A program made the position numbers and the translations under genes. The notes beneath the pieces were generated by a model that had not been told where the DNA came from, did no database searches, and saw nothing but the letters and a program-made list of their open reading frames with translations. Shown here piece by piece: positions 7,566 to 17,279 of a stretch of 53,552 bases of DNA; the first letter of the stretch is position 1; every line of letters starts with the position of its first letter. Source of the DNA: an uncultured Glaciecola sp. (GTDB lineage Bacteria > Pseudomonadota > Gammaproteobacteria > Enterobacterales > Alteromonadaceae); assembly GCA_905479945.1 (NCBI GenBank), contig CAJQOP010000033.1, positions 1-53,552 of the forward strand. The letters are read 5' to 3'.

Positions 7566-9332
7566 ATGCCCGACAGCACGCCAATTTTACATTTACAAAA
7601 ACTTGCCGGAAGACGTACTTTCGACAAAGGTGAAATGCTGTATTTTCAAGAGGCAGTTCACCGCTTTAGCAAGGACGGGATGATTATTTCTGCAATAGTG
7701 CAGGAAATTCAGGAGTTTAACGTACAGTTATCGATCATTGATGATCAGTATGAAGGTTCTTGCAATTGCACTGATTCCGAAGGCTTTGATTTCTGTAAGC
7801 ACTGTGTTGCCGTAGCATTAACTGATATTGCACGTGAAACTGACCTTAAGAACCTTCAAGAGGGGGACGAAGTTCAGCGCATCACAGCATATATCGAAAG
7901 TATGTCGGAGAGCGAAGTAAAATCCACGTTGCTAAAGCAAGTCACTGCTGACATTGATATTGCTGAACAATGGGTGCTGTTTGCAGATGTTACTAACGGT
8001 AAGATAAATAAAAAAGTTTTTGTAGATCTCATAAACAAAGCACTTCCTCTCAGAGAAGTATGGCGCCAGAACAGAGTAAAGACCTACTTCGAGAGTGCAA
8101 TTGAGAAATTCAACAGACTGATTTCCGTTTTAAATAAACTGCCACCTGAAACTGCTTTTGAACTCACACAAACAGCTTTGCTTAGATATAACAAAGCACT
8201 TGGTAAAATAAAAGACGACAAAGGTTATCGACTTAAAGTTGAAGTTGCTTTGCTACAAATGCTTGCGACGTCTTTTCGACAGTTAATCTGGGGTGATGAA
8301 CGCAAAGTTGCTTTTTTACTGTCTCTTTATAAACAACCTTTTCCAAATTTTCCTTTACCATCAATATATAAAAGATTTGTTAAAAACGAACCAGACTTAA
8401 AGCCCTTATTTCTTCAAAAATTAATGGCACATGAAGCTAAGTTTGAACAAGATAAAACAAGCCATCTGAATTTAGATAACGAACTAACCGACAACCATCG
8501 CTTTGTGCTCGAAGATTTAGCCTTGTATTGCGCCGAAGAAATCGAACTCCCCAACTCGAATGAAATTGACTCTGACACTAAAAAAATTAATAGAAACGAG
8601 ACTCTAGGGCACCTTATTCAATATCAAGATAAACTCGCAAGCAGTTTAAACGACTATATCGATTTAGCTGAATTGTGTATTGAGCACGGACGTAAGGATG
8701 ACGCAAAAGCCTATATTGCTAAGATGGAAAGTCTTGAACTAAACTACAGACAAGAAAGCAAAGTATTAACACTCAATGCAAAGTTGCAGGAGTCTGGTGA
8801 AGATATTGATGCTGCACTCGACCTACATTGGCGCGCATATACGCGCTCATTTAATGCAAAAGACTTTTTAGCGATCCTTGGTTTACTTCAGCAGTCATCA
8901 GAAAAGACCGAGCAGGACACTCAGTATTGGTTTGAAAAAGCACGCACCCTGCTGCAAGAGCAACTAAACGATGACGATGATGAAGATCCACTTTTCGAGC
9001 TATACTTGGCGTGTGATCAGTTTGAAGTTGCGGTTGACGAAGCGTTAGAAGCAAGTATTTCATCTAAACTTTTACATCAAATTGCGGTCATTGGATTAGA
9101 GCAGCAGCCTGAACTCGGTTTCGCTTTATATCGTCGGCTTATTCGACTTTATCCAAAAAACACCAATACCCAAGGTTACGAAACTGCCATTGAGTTGCTG
9201 GTCGAGCTAAAAGCAGCGCTGAAAACTAAAAAACAACATCAAGCATTCGAATTTTTGATCAGTGAATTAAGCTTTGATTTCAAACAAAAACGAAAATTCA
9301 TTGTCTTATTACAGAGTCATTTTGGTCTGTAA
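7566..9332 (+). CDS. SWIM zinc finger domain-containing protein
   Basis: 588 residues. Near residues 60-80 the motif CNC...CKH (CNCTDSEGFDFCKHCVAVAL) is a SWIM zinc finger, usually a DNA- or protein-binding module. The rest is helical, rich in Leu/Glu and repeat-like, suggesting TPR-type solenoids, with an acidic NDDDDEDP loop. No helicase motifs are present, unlike SWIM proteins fused to SNF2 helicases. Start ATG 7566 lies about 145 bases after the hydrolase gene. Cellular role unknown. Confidence 0.8.
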   Translation: MPDSTPILHLQKLAGRRTFDKGEMLYFQEAVHRFSKDGMIISAIVQEIQEFNVQLSIIDDQYEGSCNCTDSEGFDFCKHCVAVALTDIARETDLKNLQEGDEVQRITAYIESMSESEVKSTLLKQVTADIDIAEQWVLFADVTNGKINKKVFVDLINKALPLREVWRQNRVKTYFESAIEKFNRLISVLNKLPPETAFELTQTALLRYNKALGKIKDDKGYRLKVEVALLQMLATSFRQLIWGDERKVAFLLSLYKQPFPNFPLPSIYKRFVKNEPDLKPLFLQKLMAHEAKFEQDKTSHLNLDNELTDNHRFVLEDLALYCAEEIELPNSNEIDSDTKKINRNETLGHLIQYQDKLASSLNDYIDLAELCIEHGRKDDAKAYIAKMESLELNYRQESKVLTLNAKLQESGEDIDAALDLHWRAYTRSFNAKDFLAILGLLQQSSEKTEQDTQYWFEKARTLLQEQLNDDDDEDPLFELYLACDQFEVAVDEALEASISSKLLHQIAVIGLEQQPELGFALYRRLIRLYPKNTNTQGYETAIELLVELKAALKTKKQHQAFEFLISELSFDFKQKRKFIVLLQSHFGL

Positions 9333-9498
9333 TTTAAATATTAATAAAATCAATTTGTTGACCGATAAGTGTAAACGGAAACGAATGTTTTATATTGAAT
9401 ATTCACATGGAGAATTCAACTAATAGTTGTTTACCCTCCACTAATGTTTATAATCGCGATAAGTTGTTGTGTGTAATAGCAAATTACAGGAGAAAGTA

Positions 9499-9894
9499 GT
9501 GAAATTTAGAGTAATAGTAAGCCTTTTCATATCCGCGTTGTTTTTCGTCAGTGTTAACGCACAAGAAGCGACAGATGAAGATATCGCTGAGCGGATCAAA
9601 CCTATCGGTAAAGTACATATTGCTGGTGCAGCGCCTGCCGCAGCAGCTGGCCCTCGCACTGGTGAGCAAATATACAACGTTGCTTGTGTAGCTTGTCACA
9701 CTTCTGGTGTTTTGGGCGCGCCCAAACTTCAAGTTGCTGCAGAATGGCAGCCACGCTTAGATGAAAAAGGCTACGACCAGGTTTGGAAAAACGCAATCGA
9801 CGGAATCAATGCAATGCCAGCAATGGGCGCATGCGGTGATTGTTCTAATGACGACATAAAAGCTGCTATGGATTACATGATCGAAGGCATTTAG
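9499..9894 (+). CDS. Cytochrome c5 family protein
   Basis: 131 residues. I place the start at GTG 9499 because CAGGAG lies 7 bases upstream and the product then begins with a signal peptide (VKFRVIVSLFISALFFVSVNA); the frame is open further upstream but lacks these. One CxxCH heme site (CVACH) and a C-terminal axial Met (MPAMGACGDC) with the extra CGDC pair are diagnostic of cytochrome c5. It carries electrons in the periplasm. Monocistronic. Confidence 0.9.
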   Translation: MKFRVIVSLFISALFFVSVNAQEATDEDIAERIKPIGKVHIAGAAPAAAAGPRTGEQIYNVACVACHTSGVLGAPKLQVAAEWQPRLDEKGYDQVWKNAIDGINAMPAMGACGDCSNDDIKAAMDYMIEGI

Positions 9895-9965
9895 CCTTTA
9901 ATGATCAGTTGTAAGCGCTTCCCAAACAAGTCTGCAGTATAGGATTGGTAAGGTTATCTGTTTAA

Positions 9966-12584
9966 ATGAATGACGACGACAAGGTTATCGGTGAGCTGTC
10001 TGAAGAAGAATTGCGGGAACTTATTCCGCAGCTTCAACTACTAACCGAAAAATACAAACGTGCTGAAAAAGTTCAAAAAGCACTTTTTGAGATTAGTGAG
10101 CTTGCAAGCTCAGTAAGTAATCTTGATCGTCTCTATAAAGCTGTTCACGATATCGTCAGCGACTTCATGAATGCAGATAATTTTTACGTTGCCTTTTATG
10201 ACCCAACCGACAAGCACGTTGATTTTGCTTATTTCGTTGATGAATTGGACAAAGAAGTATTAAAACATGTGCCTTATGATAAGGTTATGCATGGCCTGAC
10301 CGGCTACATTCTTAAGAATGGTAACAGCCTGATCATGACAAAAGAAAATATTGATTCAGTTGTTGAAGAAACAGGTATCAAATTACTTGGCACACCGCCC
10401 ATAGATTTAATCGGCGTGCCATTAAAACGCAGCACTGAAGTGATTGGTGCAATGGTTGTGCAAAGCTATAATGACAACGTACGTTACGATCAAGATGACT
10501 TTGAAGTGCTGTCGTTTATATCACAACACATCGTAACGACGGTTGATCGCGTTAAAAGCCGAGAAGTTACGGAGCGCACGATACGCGAGCGAACAAAACA
10601 ACTGCGCAGCATCAATGATGACTTGCAGGAAGAAATACTCGAGCGTCAGAAGGTTGAATCCTTACAAACAGCCTTGTTTGAAATTTCTGAGTTATCGGTA
10701 TCGCTCGACGACGACATCACAAGGTTCTATTCAAAGTTACATAGTATTCTTGCTCGTCTTGTTAGCGCGCCGAACTGTTTCGTAGCTGTTTTAAACGAAG
10801 ACAAAGACAAGTTGCGCTTTCCTTATTTTAGCGATGAATTACACGACTCAGTTGAAGAACGTCCTTTAGGTTTAGGCTTAACTGAATACATTATTCGTCG
10901 TGGTGAAGCATCCTTAATCGACAACTCGAAAATTCTTTCCTTAGTTGAGGAAGGTGAAGTAGATGTCACTATTGCTCAAAATCTGATGGAGCAAAATAAC
11001 TCCTGGTTAGGCTCACCATTAGTTATTGACGGCGAAGTACAGGGCGTTATTGGTATTCAAACCTACGGTAAACTTCAAGATTACACCCAAAAAGATTTAG
11101 AAATTCTGCGTTTTGTATCGCATCATATTGCGGTTGCAATGGAACGGAGGAGAAGTTCTGAGGCTCTTAAAGCATACAATCAGCAACTAGCTGACAAAGT
11201 AAAAGAGCGCACCGAAGAGCTCAATAAAACCAACGAGTACCTCAAAAAGCAAATTGAACAGCGTAAAGAAATTGAATTAAAACTAATACACGATGCACAC
11301 CACGACTCGCTCACCGATTTACCCAATAGAGTTATGTTTAATAGTCGCCTTGAATTGGCTATTGCGAACAAGAAGCGTCACCCAGAAAATAAGTTCGCTG
11401 TGTTATTCATCGACTTAGACCGTTTTAAAGTAATTAACGACACACTAGGACATCATGCTGGTGATGAGTTTCTAATTGAAGTCAGTCAGAGAATTGCCTT
11501 GTGTAAACGTGGGCATGATTTATTAGCACGCTTAGGCGGTGATGAATTTGTTATTCTTCTCGATAATTTTGATGACGTTAAGGCAATTGAAGAAGTTGCT
11601 TCTCGCGTTATTAATTCAGTTTCAATGCCGTTCGTACTCGACGGTAAAGAAATGTTTAGCGGGGCCAGTATTGGCATTGCTCACCTTGACAACAGCTATA
11701 TGTCTGCCGATGAAGTGCTGCGAGATTCTGATGCTGCAATGTACCAAGCTAAAAGTTTAGGACGCGGTCGATATGTCAACTTTGACAAGAGCATGCGTGA
11801 AAAACTATTGGAAGATATTCAGTTAGAAGCTGAATTCCGTAAGTCACTTAAAAACAAAAAATTTGATTGTGTTCTGCAACCTGTTGTTTCCCTTGAAGAC
11901 GAATCAGTATTGTACTTTGAATGTACATTGCAGTGGCATAATCCAACGTTTGGTAAAATAAATAGAGAGCAATTTTGGCAAATTGCGGAACAATGCAGTT
12001 TGACACTCGAATTGAATCAATTTCTTTTGGATGGGGCAATTGGATTGCTTAGCCAATGGCAAGAGGATCCTGAGTATGCGACCCAACGAATTGGCTTAAG
12101 TCTCTCAGTTGAACACTTGATGCAGCGTGATTTAGTCAATGAACTGATTGAACAAGTTAAGCAAAGCAAATTCGATGCAGAGAAACTCTTATTAGCGTTT
12201 TCTGAGAGTGCCTTAAATAATCGTTCGCAGTTCATATTACCAGCAGTTAAAAAACTCAAACGACATGGCTTCGGACTTATCTTAGATAACTTCGGTAGCG
12301 GCGCTGCTTCTTTGAATTACTTATTTTCTTACCCATTTGATTTCATCAAAATTGATGAACGCTTTGTTCAGTCATTTACTCGCTCTGAAAAGAATTTGCG
12401 CTTCATAGAATCGGTAATTCTGGTTGCTGAAAAAGTGAGTATTATTGTTATTGCTGAAGGTATATCTAGTAAGACTAAACTAGAAGGGCTCAAAGGCTTG
12501 GGTTGTGAATATGGCCAAGGTGATATTCTTGGGAATACTATTTTACTCGACTTTGTGGATGATACGCCTGAAGAAGTTAAGTAG
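9966..12584 (+). CDS. GAF-GAF-GGDEF-degenerate EAL protein (probable diguanylate cyclase)
   Basis: 872 residues, cytoplasmic. A short N-terminal coiled coil is followed by two GAF-like sensor domains (about 45-200 and 235-395), each trailed by a coiled coil, then GGDEF and an EAL-like domain. The cyclase signature GGDEF is intact at 524-528, and the inhibitory-site RGHD lies five residues before it, so the protein probably makes cyclic di-GMP with product inhibition. The EAL domain is degenerate: ECT replaces EAL, and DNFGSG replaces DDFGTG, so phosphodiesterase activity is unlikely. It may instead bind c-di-GMP or regulate the cyclase. GAF ligands are unknown. Confidence 0.88.
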   Translation: MNDDDKVIGELSEEELRELIPQLQLLTEKYKRAEKVQKALFEISELASSVSNLDRLYKAVHDIVSDFMNADNFYVAFYDPTDKHVDFAYFVDELDKEVLKHVPYDKVMHGLTGYILKNGNSLIMTKENIDSVVEETGIKLLGTPPIDLIGVPLKRSTEVIGAMVVQSYNDNVRYDQDDFEVLSFISQHIVTTVDRVKSREVTERTIRERTKQLRSINDDLQEEILERQKVESLQTALFEISELSVSLDDDITRFYSKLHSILARLVSAPNCFVAVLNEDKDKLRFPYFSDELHDSVEERPLGLGLTEYIIRRGEASLIDNSKILSLVEEGEVDVTIAQNLMEQNNSWLGSPLVIDGEVQGVIGIQTYGKLQDYTQKDLEILRFVSHHIAVAMERRRSSEALKAYNQQLADKVKERTEELNKTNEYLKKQIEQRKEIELKLIHDAHHDSLTDLPNRVMFNSRLELAIANKKRHPENKFAVLFIDLDRFKVINDTLGHHAGDEFLIEVSQRIALCKRGHDLLARLGGDEFVILLDNFDDVKAIEEVASRVINSVSMPFVLDGKEMFSGASIGIAHLDNSYMSADEVLRDSDAAMYQAKSLGRGRYVNFDKSMREKLLEDIQLEAEFRKSLKNKKFDCVLQPVVSLEDESVLYFECTLQWHNPTFGKINREQFWQIAEQCSLTLELNQFLLDGAIGLLSQWQEDPEYATQRIGLSLSVEHLMQRDLVNELIEQVKQSKFDAEKLLLAFSESALNNRSQFILPAVKKLKRHGFGLILDNFGSGAASLNYLFSYPFDFIKIDERFVQSFTRSEKNLRFIESVILVAEKVSIIVIAEGISSKTKLEGLKGLGCEYGQGDILGNTILLDFVDDTPEEVK

Positions 12585-12613
12585 CTTCAATTCAATCTAA
12601 AACCATCCTCATC

Positions 12614-14620
12614 TCATAATAGGCCTCTGAGGTTAGCTATGCCCTTGGCACCTTTCTCCTTGCGCTCTTCTGCCGTTGCCTTCTTCTTCTGAAATTCCCA
12701 TTCAATATCATCTTGTGGTAATTCGTATAAAAAGCGCGATGGCTCTGGCTGAATGATCTCGCCAAATTGACGACGCTCTCTAGCAATACTAAACACCAAT
12801 TCTTGCTGTGCTCTCGTAATACCAACGTAAGTTAAACGACGCTCTTCATCTATGTTGTCTTCTTCAATACTACTTTTGTGCGGTAACAAGCCTTCCTCCA
12901 TGCCTACCATGTATACATAAGGGAACTCTAGGCCCTTGGAAGCATGTAATGTCATTAGTTGAACTTGATCGGCTTCAGCATCGTCCTCTCCGCGTTCCAT
13001 CATATCGCGTAAGATTAAACGGTTAACAATTTCTGATAATGACATTCCTGGCTCAAGCTCGTCTCCTTTGAGCATGCTATCAATCCAGCCAAACAGTGTA
13101 CTGATATTCGCCATTCCCATTTCAGCTGCTTTTGGACTTGTACTTTGCTCGTATAGCCACTCTTCGTAACCCATGGCTTTAATAAAGTCACGCAGCACTG
13201 CGATAGTGTCGCCACGCTGCGCATTGTCAGCAGCTTCAACTACCCAACGAGCAAACTCGTTTACCGACTGATAAGCTTTGACGCCTAAGATACTATTCAA
13301 ACCGTCATGACAGCATGCTTCAAACAGACCCGTGCGGTTTGCATTTGAAAAGTGACCTACCTTCTCAAGCGTGGCTCTGCCAATTCCCCTTGAGGGCGTG
13401 TTGATAACGCGCAGCAAAGCATTGTCATCATCTTGATTAACCAATAAGCGCAAATATGCCATAACGTCTTTAACTTCAGTGCGCCCAAAGAAAGATGTAC
13501 CGCCACTGATTTTATAAGGTATGCGGTTGGTCATTAATACTTTTTCAAACAAGCGAGATTGATGATTTCCTCGATACAAAATGGCGTAATTACCATAGTT
13601 AGTGTTGTTCATAAAACGATGCGCCATAAGCTCGGCCACCACTTTTTCTGCCTCGTGTTCTTCATTTTTCGCCACAACTACTTTTAGTTTTTCACCATAA
13701 GGTAATTCGCTGAATAGGCGCTTTTCGTATACATGTGGGTTATTTTGAATAAGAATATTTGCGTTGTGTAGTATCCGCCCTGAAGACCGATAATTCTGCT
13801 CAAGCTTAATAAGACGTAAACTAGGAAAGTCTTTTTGTAGCAAGACTAAGTTTTGTGGCCTTGCACCACGCCACGAATAGATTGATTGATCGTCGTCACC
13901 TACCACAGTAAAACGTGCTCTTTGTCCAACCAACAAACGCACTAATTCATACTGACTTGTGTTGGTATCTTGATACTCATCCACCAGCAAGTATTTCAGC
14001 ATGTTTTGCCACTTTTGCCGAACCGCCTCATTTGTTTTGAGTAATAAGGTAGGCAAGAGGATCAAATCATCAAAATCTAACGCGTTGTAGGCTTTAAGGT
14101 GAGATGCATATTCAACGTAGTACTTAGCGTGTTCTACTTCAATAACGCCTTGTGCGTTTTTGCTGGCTGCTTCAGGCATGATCAAATCATTTTTCCAATT
14201 TGAAATCTGCTTTTGCAAACCAGAGAGTAAATCTTTGTCGCCCTCGTATTCAGCCTCAGTTAGATCACGAAGTAAACTCATAGAATCTTTGTCATCGAAT
14301 AAAGAGTAACCGGCTTTGTAGCCAAGCTGAAGAACATGCTTTTTAATGATACTCAAGCCTAACGTGTGAAAAGTTGATACTTTTAAACCGCGCGACTCTG
14401 CTTTACCCAGAGTTTGAGCAACCCGCTCTTTCATTTCTCGCGCAGCTTTGTTAGTAAAAGTAACCGCCGCAATTTGCCTGGCTTTATAACCGCATTCGCG
14501 CACTAAGTAAGCGATTTTAGTCGTGATAACCCGAGTTTTACCGCTGCCTGCACCAGCCAACACCAAGCAGGGGCCTGATACATATTCTACGGCTTCTTGT
14601 TGAGCATCATTTAAGCGCAT
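12614..14620 (-). CDS. rep: ATP-dependent DNA helicase Rep
   Basis: 668 residues, close to the usual Rep length. UvrD/Rep superfamily 1 motifs are present: Q motif LNDAQQEAV, Walker [10 protein letters not shown] (20-28), [10 protein letters not shown], Walker [22 protein letters not shown], and motif VI near [12 protein letters not shown]. Rep is a 3'-5' helicase that helps replication forks pass protein-bound DNA. It is convergent with the GGDEF gene, 29 bases apart. Start ATG 14620. Confidence 0.93.
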   Translation of the reverse strand: MRLNDAQQEAVEYVSGPCLVLAGAGSGKTRVITTKIAYLVRECGYKARQIAAVTFTNKAAREMKERVAQTLGKAESRGLKVSTFHTLGLSIIKKHVLQLGYKAGYSLFDDKDSMSLLRDLTEAEYEGDKDLLSGLQKQISNWKNDLIMPEAASKNAQGVIEVEHAKYYVEYASHLKAYNALDFDDLILLPTLLLKTNEAVRQKWQNMLKYLLVDEYQDTNTSQYELVRLLVGQRARFTVVGDDDQSIYSWRGARPQNLVLLQKDFPSLRLIKLEQNYRSSGRILHNANILIQNNPHVYEKRLFSELPYGEKLKVVVAKNEEHEAEKVVAELMAHRFMNNTNYGNYAILYRGNHQSRLFEKVLMTNRIPYKISGGTSFFGRTEVKDVMAYLRLLVNQDDDNALLRVINTPSRGIGRATLEKVGHFSNANRTGLFEACCHDGLNSILGVKAYQSVNEFARWVVEAADNAQRGDTIAVLRDFIKAMGYEEWLYEQSTSPKAAEMGMANISTLFGWIDSMLKGDELEPGMSLSEIVNRLILRDMMERGEDDAEADQVQLMTLHASKGLEFPYVYMVGMEEGLLPHKSSIEEDNIDEERRLTYVGITRAQQELVFSIARERRQFGEIIQPEPSRFLYELPQDDIEWEFQKKKATAEERKEKGAKGIANLRGLL

Positions 14621-14777
14621 TTAACGGTCTCAGTTTATATTTAATATTGAAATGGAAAACAAGAAACAAATTATAACAAATAGGCAGCGAATAACGCTTT
14701 TTTCTTTTTCATTTCAAGCTACACTTAGTTTGGACAGAGCAGGGTTTATGCAAGTACGCGTTAGCGGATATGCATAG

Positions 14778-14825
14778 ATGCTTCAATGCGTACATGCTTC
14801 AATGCGTACATGCTTCAATGCATAC
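14778..14825. repeat. Three tandem copies of a 16-bp unit
   Basis: Units at 14778-14793, 14794-14809 and 14810-14825 read ATGCTTCAATGCGTAC, ATGCTTCAATGCGTAC and ATGCTTCAATGCATAC. They lie in the 277-base spacer between rep and ubiK, about 70 bases before the ubiK start, where promoter or leader elements are expected. Confidence 0.9.
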
Positions 14826-14897
14826 ATAAAAAGGCCTCCGTGGCTTTATATAAAAAGAGTTAGCGAGCCAATCCGGTCAGAACAAAAGGAAAATCAA

Positions 14898-15143
14898 ATG
14901 CTCGATCCAAAAAAATTAGAAGAAATTGCAAAAAACATCAGTGATGCTATTCCGGCCGGTGTAAAAACAATGGCTGGCGAAGCTGAAAGTAAAGTCAAAC
15001 AAGTACTGCAAGCACAGTTGTCGAAACTCGACTTAGTTAGTCGTGAAGAGTTTGACGTACAAAGCCAAGTGCTTATTCGTACTAGAGAAAAGTTAGAAGC
15101 AATGGAAGCGCGCATTGCAGCTCTTGAATCAGGCGCATCTTAA
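14898..15143 (+). CDS. ubiK: Ubiquinone biosynthesis accessory factor UbiK (BMFP family)
   Basis: 81 residues from ATG 14898, which follows AAAGGA by about 8 bases. The frame is open further upstream, but that stretch reads through the 16-bp tandem repeat and is unlike UbiK. MLDPKKLEEIAKNISDAIP at the start and a C-terminal coiled coil (REEFDVQSQVLIRTREKLE, then MEARIAALE) match the YqiC/UbiK family. The family associates with UbiJ and promotes aerobic ubiquinone synthesis. ubiA and ubiC lie next door in the opposite direction; ubiK and ubiA converge with a 6-base gap. Confidence 0.88.
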   Translation: MLDPKKLEEIAKNISDAIPAGVKTMAGEAESKVKQVLQAQLSKLDLVSREEFDVQSQVLIRTREKLEAMEARIAALESGAS

Positions 15144-15149
15144 GAGCCT

Positions 15150-16040
15150 TCAGCTAGTTCTCATGAGCAAGCCAAGCAGCAAACCTAGCGCAATCACTAA
15201 GCCTACCCAGTGATTGTGCAAAAACACTTTAAAATAGGCCTCTCGTCGACGTGTTTTCAGTAAGGTGAACTGATACACAAACATAGCAGAGGCTATTGCC
15301 AGCCCAGCATAAAAACTAGGATGCAATTCAGTAATAAAGCCAACGTAAGCAAGTAAGGCAATAGTCGTAACTTCGAGTAGCACGATAGCGCTTATATCAA
15401 AGCGACCAAATAAAATTGCACTCGATTTAACCCCCACTTTAAGATCATCCTCTCTATCGACCATCGCGTAAGCAGTGTCATAAGCCACGGTCCAAGTCAG
15501 ATTAGCAATATAAATCAACCATAACCATAAGGGTAATTCACCCATAATTGCCATGAATGCCATTGGGATAGACCAGCTAAAGGCAGCGCCCAGGACAACT
15601 TGAGGTAAGTGTGTGAAGCGTTTCATAAATGGATAGAGACTAGCTAAGAACAAGGCAGCGAACGAAAGTAATATTGTCGCTTTATTTAAAAATAAAACCA
15701 GGGTGAAGGACAAAGCTACAAGTAACAAAAATAGCTGAAGCGCTTCTTTGGGCTGCACTTCACCAGACACAATTGGACGAGCATTAGTGCGATCTACGGC
15801 ATCATCGACCTTCCTATCAGCATAATCATTGATTACACATCCAGCAGATCGCATCAGTATTACACCGCCAATGAAAATAAGCGCAATATGCCAAGGCGGT
15901 AAGCCATTAGCAGCCCACAACAAACCCCATACAGCAGGCCACAGTAATAAGTATATCCCTATTGGCTTATCGGCTCGCATTAAACGCCAATAAGCTTCTC
16001 TATTATGCCAGTTAAGCAACAAGTTCCGGCTTGGCATCAT
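15150..16040 (-). CDS. ubiA: 4-hydroxybenzoate octaprenyltransferase UbiA
   Basis: 296 residues with eight or nine hydrophobic membrane segments. The prenyl-diphosphate site NDYADRKVDD (Asp-rich, about residue 72) and a second YDTAYAMVDREDD motif are those of UbiA. It joins the polyprenyl tail to 4-hydroxybenzoate in the inner membrane, the second committed step of ubiquinone synthesis. Its start overlaps the ubiC stop by 4 bases, so the two genes are coupled and act in order: UbiC makes the substrate. Met 1 or Met 2 may be the start. Confidence 0.93.
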   Translation of the reverse strand: MMPSRNLLLNWHNREAYWRLMRADKPIGIYLLLWPAVWGLLWAANGLPPWHIALIFIGGVILMRSAGCVINDYADRKVDDAVDRTNARPIVSGEVQPKEALQLFLLLVALSFTLVLFLNKATILLSFAALFLASLYPFMKRFTHLPQVVLGAAFSWSIPMAFMAIMGELPLWLWLIYIANLTWTVAYDTAYAMVDREDDLKVGVKSSAILFGRFDISAIVLLEVTTIALLAYVGFITELHPSFYAGLAIASAMFVYQFTLLKTRRREAYFKVFLHNHWVGLVIALGLLLGLLMRTS

Positions 16041-16729
16041 TTAAGCTCCCGCGTTTCATTCTTTGATTTTTCACTCTGTGGGTTAACAACATAACTGGGG
16101 CAATCCGGTAAGAAAATTTCAGCGACTAACAAATGCCAATCCAAAATTTGGAACGCCGAACGTCGGCCCCATAAACCTGATGAGCTAACCTTGTTGGATG
16201 GATTTAGCGCAGAATTAGCTTGCGTAGAATTAGCTTGCGCAGAGTCAAATCCCCTAGCCTTGATGCCTTTTAATACAGATTCATCAGAACCAAATATATC
16301 TAAACTCGCTATAGGATTCTCATTCAATTGAGCAATCACAAATTCACTACGTACAAATTTGTCATCATTGAAAATGCGCTGACCCAAGGGTTGATTACCT
16401 AAGGTTGACCAAGTCGTATTGCATAGGTGCTCGGGCAAAACACTGCGAGCGAATACCCAAGGCTTTCCATTACCATACAAAATCACTTCTCTTATTTGCC
16501 AATTGTGTTTATGGTAGTCTGCTAACGCATCTATTTCGCTTTGCTCAGCGTCAAGAGTCGCTTGTCCTAGCACTTGAACTTCAAAACTATTGGTGTGGGC
16601 TTGCAAACGCTCCGTCAGTGACCCCGTATGCAGCAGCCAGTCGGCTAAGTGCTGATCAGGAAGATCGTATTGTGCGGCCGTTTTCCAGACTGCATTAATA
16701 CCTAGTGGAAATTGATTAATTTGTAACAA
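16037..16729 (-). CDS. ubiC: Chorismate lyase UbiC
   Basis: Makes 4-hydroxybenzoate from chorismate for UbiA. Family landmarks are WLLHTGSLTERL near the start, an arginine-containing WVFARSVLP, and GRRSAF...LLVAEIFLP at the end. The start is uncertain. The frame is open to 16891, but that would overlap the signal peptide of the divergent FliL-like gene. I take TTG 16729, giving 230 residues just before the conserved region; GTG 16774 is another option. Compared with usual UbiC (about 165-200 residues) it has extra Ala/Ser/Asn-rich sequence near 165-190, caused partly by a 15-bp duplication, and a polar C-terminal tail. Confidence 0.85.
   Translation of the reverse strand: MLQINQFPLGINAVWKTAAQYDLPDQHLADWLLHTGSLTERLQAHTNSFEVQVLGQATLDAEQSEIDALADYHKHNWQIREVILYGNGKPWVFARSVLPEHLCNTTWSTLGNQPLGQRIFNDDKFVRSEFVIAQLNENPIASLDIFGSDESVLKGIKARGFDSAQANSTQANSALNPSNKVSSSGLWGRRSAFQILDWHLLVAEIFLPDCPSYVVNPQSEKSKNETRELK
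16211..16240. repeat. 15-bp tandem duplication inside ubiC
   Basis: Two adjacent copies, AGAATTAGCTTGCGT (16211-16225) and AGAATTAGCTTGCGC (16226-16240). Being 15 bp they keep the reading frame and encode a repeated QANS[TA] unit in a low-complexity insert of UbiC. Confidence 0.9.
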
Positions 16730-16734
16730 GTGAT

Positions 16735-16763
16735 TTAGAAAATTGATTTTTATCCGATATAAT
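16735..16763 (+). promoter_or_regulatory. Candidate sigma-70 promoter of the FliL-like gene
   Basis: TTAGAA (16735-16740), a 17-base spacer, then a perfect TATAAT (16758-16763), about 60 bases before the start codon of the FliL-like gene. It overlaps the region upstream of ubiC, so the divergent promoters would share this stretch. Confidence 0.5.
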
Positions 16764-16823
16764 AAGTCTAACACAGCATAGATTGTATCTGCATCCGTAT
16801 TGTTCTTTCCAAGAGGTACTATT

Positions 16824-17279
16824 ATGACTAATTTACATGGATCATATGAAATGAAGCGAGTCACATCCTTATTGATGTATTTAAGCATCACTTTTTGCCT
16901 TTTAGCGGCACCTCAACTATCTCACGCTCAGGACGATATGAAACCACCAACATTCGCCTATGTGGGCTTAGAGCCTGATATTGTCACAAATTATGCTGGA
17001 GACAATTCTAAAAAATTGGGTTATGTGCGCGTAACTATTGAAATGATGGTAGCTGATCCTTCTAAGATAATAGATATAGAGCATCACATGCCATTGCTTA
17101 GAGCCACCGCAATTGAGGTATTAGGGGCACAACCAGAAGATAAGATTCGCTCATTAACAGGGCGGGAAGATATTCGTAGAATGGTACTACAGAAATTCAA
17201 AGACATTATGAAACGTGAAACTGGTGAAGATGTCATTGAAAATATCATCTTCACCAAATACTTACGTCAGGGTGGTTAG
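16824..17279 (+). CDS. FliL-like flagellar basal body-associated protein
   Basis: 151 residues from ATG 16824, chosen because AAGAGG lies 7 bases upstream; ATG 16851 is an alternative. After a hydrophobic leader (LLMYLSITFCLLAAPQLSHAQ), the mature part (FAYVGLEPDIVTNY ... LGYVRVTIEMMV ... MPLLRATAIEVLGAQ) matches the periplasmic FliL domain. Classical FliL has an uncleaved membrane anchor and modulates the flagellar stator. Here the leader looks cleavable (SHAQ) and no flagellar genes are near, so this is a FliL paralogue of uncertain role. Its stop overlaps the convergent glpG stop. Confidence 0.75.
   Translation: MTNLHGSYEMKRVTSLLMYLSITFCLLAAPQLSHAQDDMKPPTFAYVGLEPDIVTNYAGDNSKKLGYVRVTIEMMVADPSKIIDIEHHMPLLRATAIEVLGAQPEDKIRSLTGREDIRRMVLQKFKDIMKRETGEDVIENIIFTKYLRQGG

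Noticed and set aside
11539..11760. Other-frame reading within the GGDEF gene
   Set aside because: Shadow frame of a gene with clear domain content; no independent start signal.
14778..14897. Upstream extension of ubiK
   Set aside because: It reads through the 16-bp repeats; the ribosome site and family start are at 14898.
16730..16891. Upstream extension of ubiC to the ATG at 16891
   Set aside because: Although an AAAGG precedes it, it overlaps the FliL-like signal peptide and the candidate promoter and has no UbiC similarity.
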